Source: Arion vulgaris (Eukaryota; Mollusca; Gastropoda; Stylommatophora; Arionidae). From it: a stretch of DNA of 64,000 nucleotides. A model generated the notes under the pieces. The model ran no database searches. It had not been told where the DNA came from and saw only the letters and a program-made list of their open reading frames with translations. Made by a program: the position numbers and the translations under genes. The first letter of the stretch is position 1. Each line of letters opens with the position of its first letter. The stretch lies in NCBI GenBank assembly GCA_020796225.1, contig CM036753.1, forward strand, positions 8,078,501 through 8,142,500. Direction: 5' to 3'. Below are positions 1 to 10,440 of the stretch, piece by piece.

Positions 1-560
1 GGTTAGCTTTTGTGCAACGATTGCTGATTTCGCTATCGATACTTCCATCTGCTGTGAAAATTGCTTCTAAGTATTTGGCCTCAATTGTTTGTTTTATGTC
101 TACGTTCTGGAGTTTATTGTAAGGCTTTCTGGTTGTCTACTTATTGCCATTGTCTCTGTCTTTATTATATTTATTTTCGTGTTGTACTCCTCACCCTTGA
201 TGTTAACTAAGCTCAAATGGTTCTGAAGAGATTCTTCGTTTTCTGCAATCAGTACTTGGTCATCTGCCAATAAAAGTTCTGAAATATTATTTCCTTTCTC
301 TATTCCTGCTTCTCTACTTATGTTGTTCGTGTATGTTATAAACAGCAGTGGGGAGAGTACACATTCCTGTCTAACTCCTGAGTTTACTGTGAATGTTGTT
401 GATGTTCCGGCTTTTGTTCTTATGTAACTTTTATTTGAAATGTATTAACTCTTGCAGACCTTGATGAGATGCTTGCTGATTCCATATTTTCTTAAACAAT
501 CCCATAGTTTGTTTCTATCGACTCTGTCGAAAGCCTTTTCCTGATCTATGAATGCCACAC
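1..560 (-). mobile_element. LINE reverse-transcriptase fragment, cut by the window edge
   Basis: Read on the minus strand, this encodes broken pieces of a non-LTR reverse transcriptase: AFIDQEKAFDRVDRNKLWDC (the catalytic-region 2a strand), SGVRQECVLSPLLF (normally GVRQGCxLSPxLF) and LADDQVLIAENEE, which holds the catalytic ADD. The frame has stops and shifts, so the copy is dead. The element ends abruptly near 560 (5' truncation), and its 3' part lies outside the window. Confidence 0.75.
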
Positions 561-566
561 TACAGG

Positions 567-672
567 TCCTGTAACGCGTTCACATACAGGAAAATATGTG
601 ATTGATACTTGTAACGCGTTCACATACAGGGAAATATGTTAATGATACCTGTAACGCGTTCACATTCAGCAT
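567..672. repeat. 40-bp tandem repeat, about 2.6 copies
   Basis: Units begin GTAACGCGTTCACATACAGG at 571, 611 and 651. The first copies contain CCTGT and ACAGG as inverted arms. The array abuts the truncated end of the LINE to its left. Confidence 0.8.
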
Positions 673-1001
673 ATGTTCAAAGTTATGACTTTATCTTAAC
701 TCACAGAAGTGGACGTTTTTTCCAGATTAATATTTCTACTTTATTTCTCGTAATTTAACAATTGATAAACTATAAACTGCCAACATAATATTATTAAATC
801 ACTCTTTCCCATTTCTGAGAGTAATCTGTGGAATTGTATAGAGCAGAGAAGTTAACCCGCTTGCCTGAAGCTGTCGTCACGGGTGAGCAGATCACTGGTC
901 TCATTTTCTCCCCAACAGAACAAAACTGATAACCTCATCGAGGAATCAAACAACGGATGTCTCTGTCAGAAAAAGTAACACCCTTTTAACTATTTGGACA
1001 T
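673..1001. other. AT-rich non-coding stretch
   Basis: I see no gene, RNA or repeat here that I can name. Nothing resembles an exon with usable splice sites. Confidence 0.4.
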
Positions 1002-1186
1002 CCGATCTCATTGATAAGCTAAAACTTATCTTCCGATCTCATTGATAAGCTAAAACTTATCTTCCGATCTCATTGATAAGCTAAAACTTATCTTCCGATC
1101 TCATTGATAAGCTAAATCTTATCTTCCGATCTCATTGATAAGCTAAAACTTATCTTCCGATCTCATTGATAAGCTAAAACTTATCT
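1002..1186. repeat. 31-bp tandem repeat, 6 copies, with hairpin arms
   Basis: Six copies of CCGATCTCATTGATAAGCTA plus AAACTTATCTT. Each unit holds GATAAG and CTTATC as inverted arms around CTAAAA. One copy has AAATC in place of AAAAC. Confidence 0.95.
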
Positions 1187-1224
1187 TAAAATATTAAACA
1201 GTTTGGTCTTATACTTACTTACCT

Positions 1225-1565
1225 AATTATTCCTCTCATCGTGAAGCATAGGACCTCAATAGTGTTTCGCCAATTTTGCCGGTCTCTGGCTGTTTTCTTT
1301 ATGGTCTCCAAGGATAGTCGAGTACCTTCAGTTTCTCAAGAAGACTTTGTCTCCATGTCTGTTTAGGACATCCTCTTTTCCGTTTTCCCTGCGGGTTCCA
1401 CCCAAATGCTTGTCTAGTGACACTCGACTGTGTTTTACGTAGGGTATGGCCGACCTACCACTATTTCTCCTCTTAAACTGGGTAATCATGGATTTCTGTT
1501 CTGTTCTTATCCACAGGTCTGTGTTTGCCACTTTGTCACATTATATCAGTCTGAGAGTACGCCGA
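1225..1565 (-). mobile_element. LINE 3' fragment (family 1)
   Basis: The minus strand encodes ANTDLWIRTEQKSMITQFKR and, after frame breaks, pieces matching the plus-strand copy at 43585-44395, including a tail of the type CCGCAGGGAAAACG and GTCTCCAAGG. That copy shows the domain order: reverse transcriptase, then a WIGHTLRK-type C-terminal segment. This copy is 5' truncated and non-functional. Confidence 0.65.
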
Positions 1566-1867
1566 TGCCATCCGTTGACCAATGTCTGAATCTTATTTAT
1601 TGGTCCTATAATTGGAATTTAATTAATTTCAAACGAAATATGTCTTGTTTAATGTCTGAACTATTTATATCAAACCACAATTGCATATCCTTTATGCAAA
1701 CAAATGTTTTTAGGACTCGTCAATTCAAAAACAAGATTAGTATATTACTTTCTATATAAGCATTTGTGCACTATTTACTAATCCGAGAATCTAACAGATT
1801 TTAAATAGCGTCGAGTGAGTACAGTGATCGTTGATGTACTGTAATAAAATAGCATGAACCGAAATAA

Positions 1868-2075
1868 TAGAGCGCAGTGGTTAAGACGTTGTAATGCCTG
1901 TCGTTCTGAGGGTTATAGGTTCAAATACGGACCGAGTCACAGGTGACATTTTGTTTAATGATAACCCTAGGGTTGTTGATGGAGCTACTGAGTTCGTTTT
2001 ATTTTTACAACACTCTCTGTAGATGGTGTGACAATTCTGCCAACAGGACGAATCCGTATGGGAAAATCCGTGCAA
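1868..2075 (+). mobile_element. tRNA-derived SINE (family D)
   Basis: The head contains a box-A-like AGTGGTTAAGACG and a box-B-like GGTTCAAATAC followed by CCGAGTCACAGGTGAC. The body contains CCTAGGGTTGTTGATGGAGC and ACAACACTCTCTGTAGATG. Other copies are at 10005-10165 (+), 22495-22670 (-) and 59275-59428 (-). Conservation of head and body between copies supports a SINE; the tRNA of origin is not determined. Confidence 0.7.
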
Positions 2076-2170
2076 TGAAGTCAATCCTAACCGTTTAGAC
2101 TAAAATTAACTATTCTAGTGAACAATGCATTGACGGAACACAATAAAAAAACGAACGAAAAAGTAACAAA

Positions 2171-3446
2171 AGTAAAGCAGTAATCAGAGAAGTAGATCAA
2201 ACTTCTTCAAAACTTCATGCGTGAAAATATGTTTAGTAAAGCAGTAATCAGAGAAGTAGATCAAACTTCTTCAAAACTTCATGCGTGAAAATATGTTTAG
2301 TAAAGCAGTAATCAGAGAAGTAGATCAAACTTCTTCAAAACTTCATGCGTGAAAATATGTTTAGTAAAACAGTAATCAGAGAAGTAGATCAAACTTCTTC
2401 AAAACTTCATGCGTGAAAATATGTTTAGTAAAGCAGTAATCAGAGAAGTAGATCAAACTTCTTCAAAACTTCATGCGTGAAAATATGTTTAGTAAAGCAG
2501 TAATCAGAGAAGTAGATCAAACTTCTTCAAAACTTCATGCGTGAAAATATGTTTAGTAAAACAGTAATCAGAGAAGTAGATCAAACTTCTTCAAAACTTC
2601 ATGCGTGAAAATATGTTTAGTAAAGCAGTAATCAGAGAAGTAGATCAAACTTCTTCAAAACTTCATGCGTGAAAATATGTTTAGTAAAGCAGTAATCAGA
2701 GAAGTAGATCAAACTTCTTCAAAACTTCATGCGTGAAAATATGTTTAGTAAAACAGTAATCAGAGAAGTAGATCAAACTTCTTCAAAACTTCATGCGTGA
2801 AAATATGTTTAGTAAAGCAGTAATCAGAGAAGTAGATCAAACTTCTTCAAAACTTCATGCGTGAAAATATGTTTAGTAAAGCAGTAATCAGAGAAGTAGA
2901 TCAAACTTCTTCAAAACTTCATGCGTGAAAATATGTTTAGTAAAGCAGTAATCAGAGAAGTAGATCAAACTTCTTCAAAACTTCATGCGTGAAAATTTGT
3001 TTAGTAAAGCAGTAATCAGAGAAGTAGATCAAACTTCTTCAACTTCATGCGTGAAAATATGTTTAGTAAAGCAGTAATCAGAGAAGTAGATCAAACTTCT
3101 TCAACTTCATGCGTGAAAATGTGTTTAGTAAAGCAGTAATCAGAGAAGTAGATCAAACTTCTTCAAAACTTCATGCGTGAAAATATGTTTAGTAAAGCAG
3201 TAATCAGAGAAGTAGATCAAACTTCTTCAAAACTTCATGCGTAAAAATTTGTTTAGTAAAGCAGTAATCAGAGAAGTAGATCAAATTTCTTCAACTTCAT
3301 GCGTGAAAATATGTTTAGTAAAGCAGTAATCAGAGAAGTAGATCAAACTTCTTCAACTTCATGCGTGAAAATGTGTTTAGTAAAGCAGTAATCAGAGAAG
3401 TAGATCAAACTTCTTAAAAAATTCATGCGTGAAAATGTGTTTAGTT
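2171..3446. repeat. 64-bp satellite array, about 20 copies
   Basis: The unit starts AGTAAAGCAGTAATCAGAGA and includes CTTCATGCGTGAAAATATG. It contains AGAAGT and ACTTCT as inverted arms with a 7-bp spacer. Most copies differ only by AAAGC/AAAAC. From about 3000 rightwards several copies lack AAA of CAAAAC and carry ATTTG or GTGTG variants, so the right edge, next to a LINE 3' end, is more diverged. Confidence 0.97.
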
Positions 3447-3449
3447 TAG

Positions 3450-4020
3450 TTGAATCGTCGGATCATTCTCACTGCATATTGAACCAATTAGTCCATAATT
3501 GCTCCAATCTCCTCCTCAGTAAGTCTCTTAGCGTGTGGCAACTAACAACACCAGTTCTATGTTGGTTTACTATTCTTCTTTGGCTACCAGTACAGTGCTC
3601 TTGTCTAGCTACACCACATTTGACTAGGAGTATTTTCAGTCTGGTTAGGGTTGTAGATTCACCACTAATACTAGAATCATTTATAAGGCCACTCTCCCTA
3701 AGGGTATTCAGAATAGCATCCTTGCCTATTCCTCACCAGCTTTTTACAGCAGCCATACCTGTATGTCTACAGGGGCGTTCATTTCCACTTACACCTGCAT
3801 GCTCCAGCACCAAAATCAAAATTGATTTTTGTAAACCTAGACCTCCTCAGCAACTCAAGCCATTGTCTCCTAGACCAGTCTGTTTCAATCTTCCTGAGCA
3901 TACTCATCAACCGTTGAAAATGTGCATCAACATCAAAATTAATATCAAAAAACCAGTTCTCAGTAAACCAATAGCATCAAAATGTGGACTGACCATACCA
4001 CAATACATTAGTAGCATACC
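3450..4020 (-). mobile_element. LINE fragment: RNase H tail and C-terminal region
   Basis: On the minus strand the broken frame reads LEHAGVSGNERP, an RNase H signature like HAGVxGNERAD, then IVNQHRTGVVS and LRDLLRRRLEQLW. The fragment at 17981-18337 has the same order (HAGVRGNERADR, INQHRTGVL, LLRRRSEHLWTCPECYDD), so both belong to one RNase H-bearing LINE family of the Jockey/I/R1 kind. The long plus-strand frame over this stretch is a shadow. Confidence 0.65.
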
Positions 4021-4028
4021 AGTTCAAA

Positions 4029-4045
4029 TAATAATAATAATAATA
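4029..4045. repeat. (AAT)n tail
   Basis: A short AAT run at the 3' end of the minus-strand LINE at 4060-5175. Its relative at 44720-45020 also ends in ATT/AAT repeats. Confidence 0.7.
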
Positions 4046-4059
4046 ATTCCTCTCGTACC

Positions 4060-5175
4060 GTTATACGTTACATAGCTCCTGCAAGTAATTTCTCCATACC
4101 GCTCTATCCTGGGCAACTCGCTCAAACTCCTCCATGGAACTGAGACCGATATTTCCTGCCTCTCTCAGCAAAGTTCGTTTCAGGGTCTCCTTAGGTCGAC
4201 CTCTCTTCTTGAACCCCTTGCATCCCACTTCAATGCCTGCTTTGATATTCGTTGATCATTTCTCCTCAAGGTGTGCCCAACATATCTCCATCTTCTCTCT
4301 CTTATAACAGTTGTCACTAGTGGTTGACCAGACATATCTCTGATTTCATCATTTCTCCCGAATTCATTCCATTTTATATTCATTATTTTTCGCAGACATC
4401 TATTTTCAAATGCATTCAACTTGCTTTCTATATCTTTAGTCATTTTCCAACTCTCGCTAGCATATGTTAGGATTGATACAACATTTGAACTTAAGATTCG
4501 TAATTTAGTTTTAATACTATATAACTTGCAGTTCCATATTTTATTTAGACTTTTAAAAGCTGATGTTGCTTTATCAATTCGTATCATAATTTATTTTTTA
4601 ACATTGCCTGTGCAATCAAAATTGCTACCTAAATAGGTGAACTACTCTGTTTTTTTTAATCCTTTTAGATTCCAGTGTGATATCTGCATTACTTGCCATA
4701 GGTGTCTTCATTATATTTGTTTTTCATAGCTTATCTGCAGTCCAACTGTTGATGCTATAGATGACAAGTTGTCTGTTTTTCTTTGCATATCTTGGTTGTT
4801 TCTACTTAACAAGGCAATATCATCTGCAAAATCCAAATCTTCTAGTTGACTATTTTCTACCCAATCGATGCCAGTTTCGCCCTGCAACATTTTCGCATCA
4901 CCCAGTCAATGGTCACTCCAAACAATAGCGGAGATAGAATACAGCCTTGCTTTACTCCGGTTTCAACCATAAACCAGTGGCTGTGTCCACCATCAGTGCG
5001 AACTGCACACTGTGAATACAGCCTTGCTTTACTCCGGTTTCAACCATAAACCAGTCGCTGTGTCCACCATCAGTGCGAACTGCACACTGTGAATACAGCC
5101 TTGCTTTACTTCGGTTTCAATCATAAACTAGTCGCTGTGTCCACCATCAGTGCGAACTGCACACTGTGAACCATG
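4060..5175 (-). mobile_element. LINE (RTE-like, family 2) 3' half with internal tandem repeat
   Basis: The minus strand encodes TGVKQGCILSPLLFGVTIDW and, after a frameshift, LEDLDFADDIALLS with the catalytic ADD. Further on come SILTYASESWKMTKDIESKL, MNIKWNEFGRND and RRWRYVGHTLRRNDQR. This is the usual order of RT palm, thumb and C-terminal tail. Frameshifts make it a dead copy. Relatives lie at 7350-8160 (-) and 44720-45020 (+). Confidence 0.8.
4937..5175. repeat. 77-bp tandem repeat, 3 copies, made of LINE RT sequence
   Basis: Units start GAATACAGCCTTGCTTTACT at 4937, 5014 and 5091. The repeated DNA encodes, on the minus strand, the ETGVKQGCI part of the reverse transcriptase. At 77 bp the unit is not a multiple of three, so each repeat breaks the frame. 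Confidence 0.9.
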
Positions 5176-5971
5176 TTCAAAGGTCACATAAATTACATCG
5201 ATTCTTGAAACTGGATTCTGAATTCTCACGAGATTTCATCTGACAAACTATCATGCACATTAACACAGTAAATCTAGATATCTATAAATAAAATATACAA
5301 CTCTTGTTCTATCTCTGAGCTATACATTTAGATAACTGAGGTAACCGACAGATGTGTCTGTCTATCTACCATCTATATTTACTTTGACCTACATATATTT
5401 CTCTAACTAGAGTGCACATGTTCTTAAGAACAATTATCACACGATCATAAATGATGTCTTCCTTATTTAATTCGCTACTTGTTATGTTTATCCCACGTTT
5501 ATCACTTTGTAAAGGTGACAGAATTATTGCATTTTCCTTCTTTCATTCGCATGAAATATTGTCTAAATACGCTTCTCCATTCTTTACTGCGCTTTCCCAT
5601 CCGTGTTTAGCTTAAGCAAGAAATCGTGTAGGTGTTCTTCTTTCAGGAAACTAAGAGGGTTTGCGATGCGATTGCACTCTAGTCTGCTCATTATCAAATA
5701 GAATTCAACTCTTCAAACCTGGAGTGGAACATTACACGTGTTGTTAGGAAACAGCATGAAGTCAGTGACCATCGCCCAGTCTTTTTAACTACTGAAAACT
5801 AATTCATCAAGACGATCAGCATTCTATTTATGTGTTATTATAAGAAGATTTATTGGTCAATGTACAAGCATGTTACCAGCATACTGACAATAGATCTAAC
5901 TGTAGAAAAGTACATCAATAAGGTAGTAGATGATTTTAGTAAATACATATCACAACATCACATAAAATAAT
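5176..5971. other. Non-coding AT-rich stretch
   Basis: No exon, RNA gene or recognisable transposable element was seen. The sequence is unique within the window. Confidence 0.35.
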
Positions 5972-6052
5972 ATCTAGAATCTAGAGGCTCGAACCGAGTA
6001 CCTTTGAAGCGAGAGTCGAGTATCTAACCGTCACGCTATAGACTCTCATTGA
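5972..6052 (-). mobile_element. tRNA-like SINE head
   Basis: The minus strand holds an A-box-like TAGCGTGACGGTTAGATA and a B-box-like CTCGGTTCGAGCC about 25 bases further on. The spacing and B box suit a tRNA-derived promoter, but I could not fold a full cloverleaf with a clear anticodon. It is therefore called a SINE head or tRNA relic, not a tRNA gene. Confidence 0.4.
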
Positions 6053-6390
6053 TTGACAAATTTACATAAGAACACTTCACTTCAAAATTCATTTGTACTC
6101 GATCGTATGCGTTAGTTTATTTATTAAGTAACATGTTTATGTCATAGCTTGGCTGCGGCGACAGTTTTGCTAAAGATCTCTTTCTTAAATATAAAGTACA
6201 CAACAAGTAAAGTAATGCATTGATTTGTAATAAGTGTATCAAATATTACATTTATATTCTCATTGACCTTCCCGTCTTTTCTTTTCCTGGTATGTACCAC
6301 ACAATGATTGCCTTCTCCACATTCCCATACAAGGCAACTTCTGACTGATATTTTTGTGAAGGCCACACAAATCCTTATTATCAGCTTCTC

Positions 6391-6555
6391 TCGTCATTCA
6401 TGTGTGCCATCTCCAACTTCAGAGCTAAGTGTCTAACTTATTCCCTCGTCATTCATGTGTGCATTCTCCAACTTCAGAGCTAAGTGTTTAACTTATTCCC
6501 TCGTCATTCATGTGTGCCATCTCCAACTTCAGAACTAAGTGTCTAACTTATGTAT
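6391..6555. repeat. 55-bp tandem repeat, 3 copies
   Basis: Units start TCGTCATTCATGTGTG at 6391, 6446 and 6501. Confidence 0.9.
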
Positions 6556-6577
6556 TATGAACTTTGTAGTTTCGTTA

Positions 6578-6722
6578 TGATGCGTCTGTGGCATGATGCG
6601 TCTCAGGCATGATGGGTCTGTGGCTTGATGCGTCTGAGGCTTGATGCGTCTGTGGCATGATGCGTCTGTGGCATGATGCGTCTGTGGCATGATGCGTCTG
6701 TGGCATGATGCGTCTGTGGCTT
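6578..6722. repeat. 16-bp minisatellite, about 9 copies
   Basis: Unit CATGATGCGTCTGTGG, with variants CTTGATG and CTCAGG. It runs straight into the head of the SINE at 6715-6950, whose GTCTGTGGCTTAACGG start resembles the unit. Confidence 0.9.
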
Positions 6723-6950
6723 AACGGTACTGAGCTCAACCACATCACAAGAGTACCTGGTTTAAACTTCGCGGCGGGCAATTTGAAAGCAAATTTGTTA
6801 AAATGGATTTTAACGAACTATAAAATAGACCTCACAATTAAGAAAGCAAAGTTAAACTATGGAACGTATAAGTTGTGCCAAGAAAATCAACGACTCGTTT
6901 ACTGTGGTTGAGAGCAACGTCTTGTATAGGATATGCAACGATTTTTCAGT
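6715..6950 (+). mobile_element. tRNA-derived SINE (family C)
   Basis: The head has ACTGAGCTCAACCACATCAC and a B-box-like CTGGTTTAAACTTC. The body has ATAGACCTCACAATTAAGAAA and ends ATCAACGACTCGTTTACTG and GGATATGCAACGATTTTTC. Other copies: 11115-11360 (-), 21130-21350 (+), 51875-51990 (+, partial), 52485-52710 (-). Confidence 0.75.
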
Positions 6951-7117
6951 TACTTTATGTTTTCAATTATAGTTGAAGAATTCTTCCAAAGAAGTTGTCA
7001 AAGAATATGGTTCAGTTTACAATTCATATAATGTCTAATTATGCCCAGACAAAATCCATTAGAAAAAAAAATGATTTAAAATAAAATTCATACAAAATAT
7101 CTTCACGATCTTCAAAA

Positions 7118-7236
7118 TTAAATCGTCGACCCTCACCGGTGCTACGGAGTTCGTGCACTGCAGCTGGGAGCTTTCTACATAACTAAGAGATCGGAGCAGA
7201 TATGGTTACTCATGGAAGTGCAATGATGATGTCCCT

Positions 7237-7268
<32 letters not shown>
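7118..7268 (+). mobile_element. SINE (family E) with (ATCA)n tail
   Basis: Body CCGGTGCTACGGAGTTCGTG, then GAGATCGGAGCAGATATGG, TTACTCATGGAAGTGCAATG and ATGATGTCCCTATCAATCAA, with an ATCA repeat tail. Other copies: 44440-44580 (+), 54895-55035 (+), and a 3' piece at 55985-56030 (-). The 3' part is the source of the 27-bp satellite at 28270-28840. Confidence 0.75.
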
Positions 7269-7269
<1 letters not shown>

Positions 7270-7349
7270 ATCTAATCAAGTATATTTCTTAAGCTCTATT
7301 TACAGCTTACTTGCTAATTGTCCAGGTCTCACAGACATGTATTGTTATA

Positions 7350-8160
7350 TTCCTCTCGTACCGTTTATACGTTACCTAGAACCTGTTAGTAATTTGTCCA
7401 TGCCGCTCTATTCTGAGCCACTCGCTTAATCTCTTCTATGGAATTGAGTCCAATATTTCCCCCTCTCAGTAACGTTCGTCTCATGGCTACCTTAGAACGT
7501 TCTTTCTGTCTTGAACTCTTTGCCTCGCACTTTAATGCATGATTTGTGAATCTTTTATTATTTCTTATCACGGTATACACAACTTATCTCCATTTTCTTA
7601 ACAGTTTTTACTAGTGGTTGACCAGACATTTCTCTGATTTCACCAGTTCTCCTGAATTTGTCCCATTTATGCTCATTATTTTTTGCAGACATTGTTTTTC
7701 AAATGCATTCAACTTACTTGTTATACAGGGTGTTTAAGATAATTGCAGCCCCATTGACAATTCGAAACTTGCCAGGTACACATTGAGTTGTGTTTATTTA
7801 CTATTTAAACCGGTTCTGACTAGCTCATCCTACGTCACATTTGTTCATCGCCCCCTTCCCGCACTACAATTACACACCGTCACACAACCTTGACCTATAC
7901 TACGTCATAACTGAGCCTTCTCATTTCCATACATATATGCCAGATTAGCTCCATTCACTGGCTGCTTTTAAGTTGAACACCCTGTATCTTTAGTTTTTTT
8001 CCAACACTCGCTTGCATATGTTAGAATTGATACAACATTTGAAATGAAAATTCTTAATTTAGTTTTAAAACTGTATAGCTTGTAGTTTCATCTTTCATTT
8101 AGAATTTTAAAATCTGACGTTGCTTTGACAATTCGAAGGTCTTACAGACATATGTAGCGA
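7350..8160 (-). mobile_element. LINE family 2 fragment split by a MITE
   Basis: The minus strand resembles 4060-4640 almost base for base in places: TTCCTCTCGTACCGTTTATA near the 3' end, TTTGCAGACATTGTTTTTCA, and ACATATGTTAGAATTGATAC. The two halves are separated by a 259-bp TIR element at 7726-7984. The uninterrupted relative near 4427-4445 shows the empty site. Confidence 0.8.
7726..7984. mobile_element. 259-bp MITE, Tc1/mariner type (TA target), copy 1
   Basis: Ends are CAGGGTGTTTAAGATAATTG and its inverted partner TTTTAAGTTGAACACCCTG, flanked by TA on each side (7724-7725 and 7985-7986). The element interrupts a LINE whose intact relative at 4.4 kb reads TTCTATATCTTTAG, which confirms insertion at TA. 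There is no ORF. A second copy of exactly the same length, opposite in orientation, is at 41374-41632. Confidence 0.9.
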
Positions 8161-8289
8161 TTAAAGCTAAACCTGGGGCACGCATTATGAAAATTTAATT
8201 TATGTAATTGCCTGTCCGACCTCAGTTGCTTAAGGTATTTTCCTTTTTATAACAAGCTAAATGTGTTCTTTTTTAATTTCTTCATTGTG

Positions 8290-8520
8290 CCTCGATTATT
8301 AGTTAGCAATGACAATGGAATCATCAAGAAAAGACAGACCAAAAAAAGATGGGTTGATGGAGTTACAGACATCTTAAAACTCACAATACCACACCATATC
8401 AAGCGACCGAGCGTGCATTATCTCGGAAAGCGATCATCAGTTAAACCTGCTACGCCTAGCGGCAAAAAAGCAGAGAAGGACAAAAGAAAGAAAAGAATGA
8501 CACAGGATATTTACATTTCT
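8290..8520 (+). mobile_element. Probable LINE C-terminal fragment
   Basis: The plus strand encodes KKRQTKKRWVDGVTDILKL, the GRPxKRWxDxVTxxL-type tail seen in the other LINE copies here. It is short and has no RT motif. Confidence 0.45.
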
Positions 8521-8637
8521 TTGCTACTTTCAATTTGTCGTCATTGTTTTATGTATATATAACAGTTTATCGGTTTTCACGGTTGATATTTTGTTAGTTT
8601 TCGTTCCATGAAGATAAGCGTTTCATTCTTTTCTGTT

Positions 8638-9395
8638 ATACTCTATTGACATATTTGTTTGCTCACACACACGGATATACTACACGCCCACTCGTGTGGG
8701 GGGACGATATCTTATATTCTATTGATATATTTGTTTGCTCACACACACGGATATACTACACGCCCACTCGTGTGGGGGGACGATATCTTATATTCTATTG
8801 ATATATTTGTTTGCTCACACACACGGATATACTACACGCCCACTCGTGTGGGGAGACGATATCTTATATTCTATTGATATATTTGTTTGCTCACACACAC
8901 GGATATACTACACGCCCACTCGTGTGGGGGGACGATATCTTATATTCTATTGATATATTTGTTTGCTCACACACACGGATATACTACACGCCCACTCGTG
9001 TGGGGGGACGATATCTTATATTCTATTGATATATTTGTTTGCTCACACACACGGATATACTACACGCCCACTCGTGTGGGGAGACGATATCTTATATTCT
9101 ATTGATATATTTGTTTGCTCACACACACGGATATACTACACGCCCACTCGTGTGGGGAGACGATATCTTATATTCTATTGATATATTTGTTTGCTCACAC
9201 ACACGGATATACTACACGCCCACTCGTGTGGGGGGACGATATCTTATATTCTATTGATATATTTGTTTGCTCACACACACGGATATACTACACGCCCACT
9301 CGTGTGGGGGGACGATATCTTATATTCTATTGATATATTTGTTTGCTCACACACACGGATATACTACACGCCCACTCGTGTGGGGGAGACTATCA
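8638..9395. repeat. 76-bp satellite array, about 9.9 copies
   Basis: The unit includes TTGATATATTTGTTTGCTCA, CACACACGGATATACTACAC and GCCCACTCGTGTGGGG. CCCAC and GTGGG form a short hairpin. The main variant is GGGGG versus GGGAG. 76 is not a multiple of three and the unit lacks stops in the relevant register, so a run of staggered 72-residue frames appears. These are artefacts. Confidence 0.97.
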
Positions 9396-9679
9396 TATCT
9401 TTCAATGTTTCGAAACGGTCAAAATTACTGCATTCAGCATCATTTATTTCTTCATAGTGAGCTAAAAGAAAGCTCCATGAACTCCAGCCGCGGCAAGTGT
9501 GACGTTTGCGCGCTAGTTCTCAACGCGTACTCCTGGGACAAGCCAAGCATGTTTCCTGCCAGAGGATAATCCTTGATGAATCTTGTCGATCTCTTAAGTT
9601 AGATATCTTTTGTCTCTGAATTAATTAAGCCAGGGTTTACCGCGATGGGGAAGATAATCGTAAAATTATAATTTGCTTC

Positions 9680-9890
9680 AGTATCTTAGTGACTGTTATG
9701 ACAACACTCCGTTTTCTGACGTACATTAGTTACTGTTATGACAATTCCATTTTCCTATGTATATTAGTTACTGTCATGACAACGCGCTGTTTTCCTATGT
9801 ATATTAGTTACTGTCATGACAACGCGCTGTTTTTTTCCTATGTATATTAGTTACTGTCATTAACAACATTCCGTTTTCCAATGTATCTTT
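9680..9890. repeat. Degenerate tandem repeat of about 40-50 bp, about 5 copies
   Basis: Recurring pieces are CCTATGTATATTAGTTACTG and TCATGACAACGCGCTG. Unit length varies because of a T-run and small indels. Confidence 0.8.
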
Positions 9891-10004
9891 GTTTTGCTGG
9901 AATGATATTTCTCCGTTTTCCTACTAATGTTGTTTAAGCATATTTCTTAGTTAGCACAACGCAATAGGCAAGTAATATAAAGAAACACTAAAAATAAGTG
10001 TGGG

Positions 10005-10165
10005 GGAGATCTTTCTGGCGGGGATGTGGTTAAAGCAATGGCTTGTTGTTCTGAAGATTGTATCATCGAATCCTGACCGAGTCACACGTGCAATTTTTCC
10101 AAGAGATCTCTAGGATTGTTGTTGAAGCTATAGAGTTCATGCTTTGTGCAACACTCTCAGTAGAT
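10005..10165 (+). mobile_element. tRNA-derived SINE (family D)
   Basis: GGGATGTGGTTAAAGCAATG, then TCGAATCCTGACCGAGTCAC and CTAGGATTGTTGTTGAAGC line up with the copy at 1868-2075. Confidence 0.65.
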
Positions 10166-10224
10166 GTCGTCCATAGATGATATTTTAGCTAAGAAAAATC
10201 TGAAACCAAAAACTGCTTACCAAA

Positions 10225-10440
10225 TACAACAAGTATAAAATGTGCACAGTGATAAAGGCCGAAGATCTTCAAGTAGGCCAGCATATCCGAATTTTGCGAC
10301 GCTTTTTATTTACTAGGTTAGCTTCCCTAGGCGCCTACATCAGTCGCCTCTTAAGATATGCTTTGTAGGTCACAGTGGTACTATTCTTTGCTACCCATAC
10401 GGACCCAGGCAACACACGGGCGAGGCAGAATATGAAAGTG
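10225..10440 (-). mobile_element. SINE (family A) with conserved animal SINE core
   Basis: The minus strand reads TAGCAAAGAATAGTACCACT, then GTGACCTACAAAGCATATC and TTAAGAGGCGACTGATGTAG. This core is shared with family B. It resembles the widely distributed MetaSINE-like core, as I recall that family; the assignment is unverified. Other copies: 36585-36805 (+), 41062-41165 (+, fragment), 47690-47890 (-, core amplified). Confidence 0.7.

Noticed and set aside
3425..4075. 216-codon plus-strand frame as a gene
   Set aside because: The opposite strand carries LINE RNase H and C-terminal motifs; this frame is its shadow and starts in a satellite.
5972..6052. Functional tRNA gene
   Set aside because: A-box-like and B-box-like sequences are present, but I could not form an acceptor stem or a clear anticodon loop.
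8659..9569. Series of overlapping 72-residue frames
   Set aside because: Staggered translations of one 76-bp unit, repeating every 76 bp.
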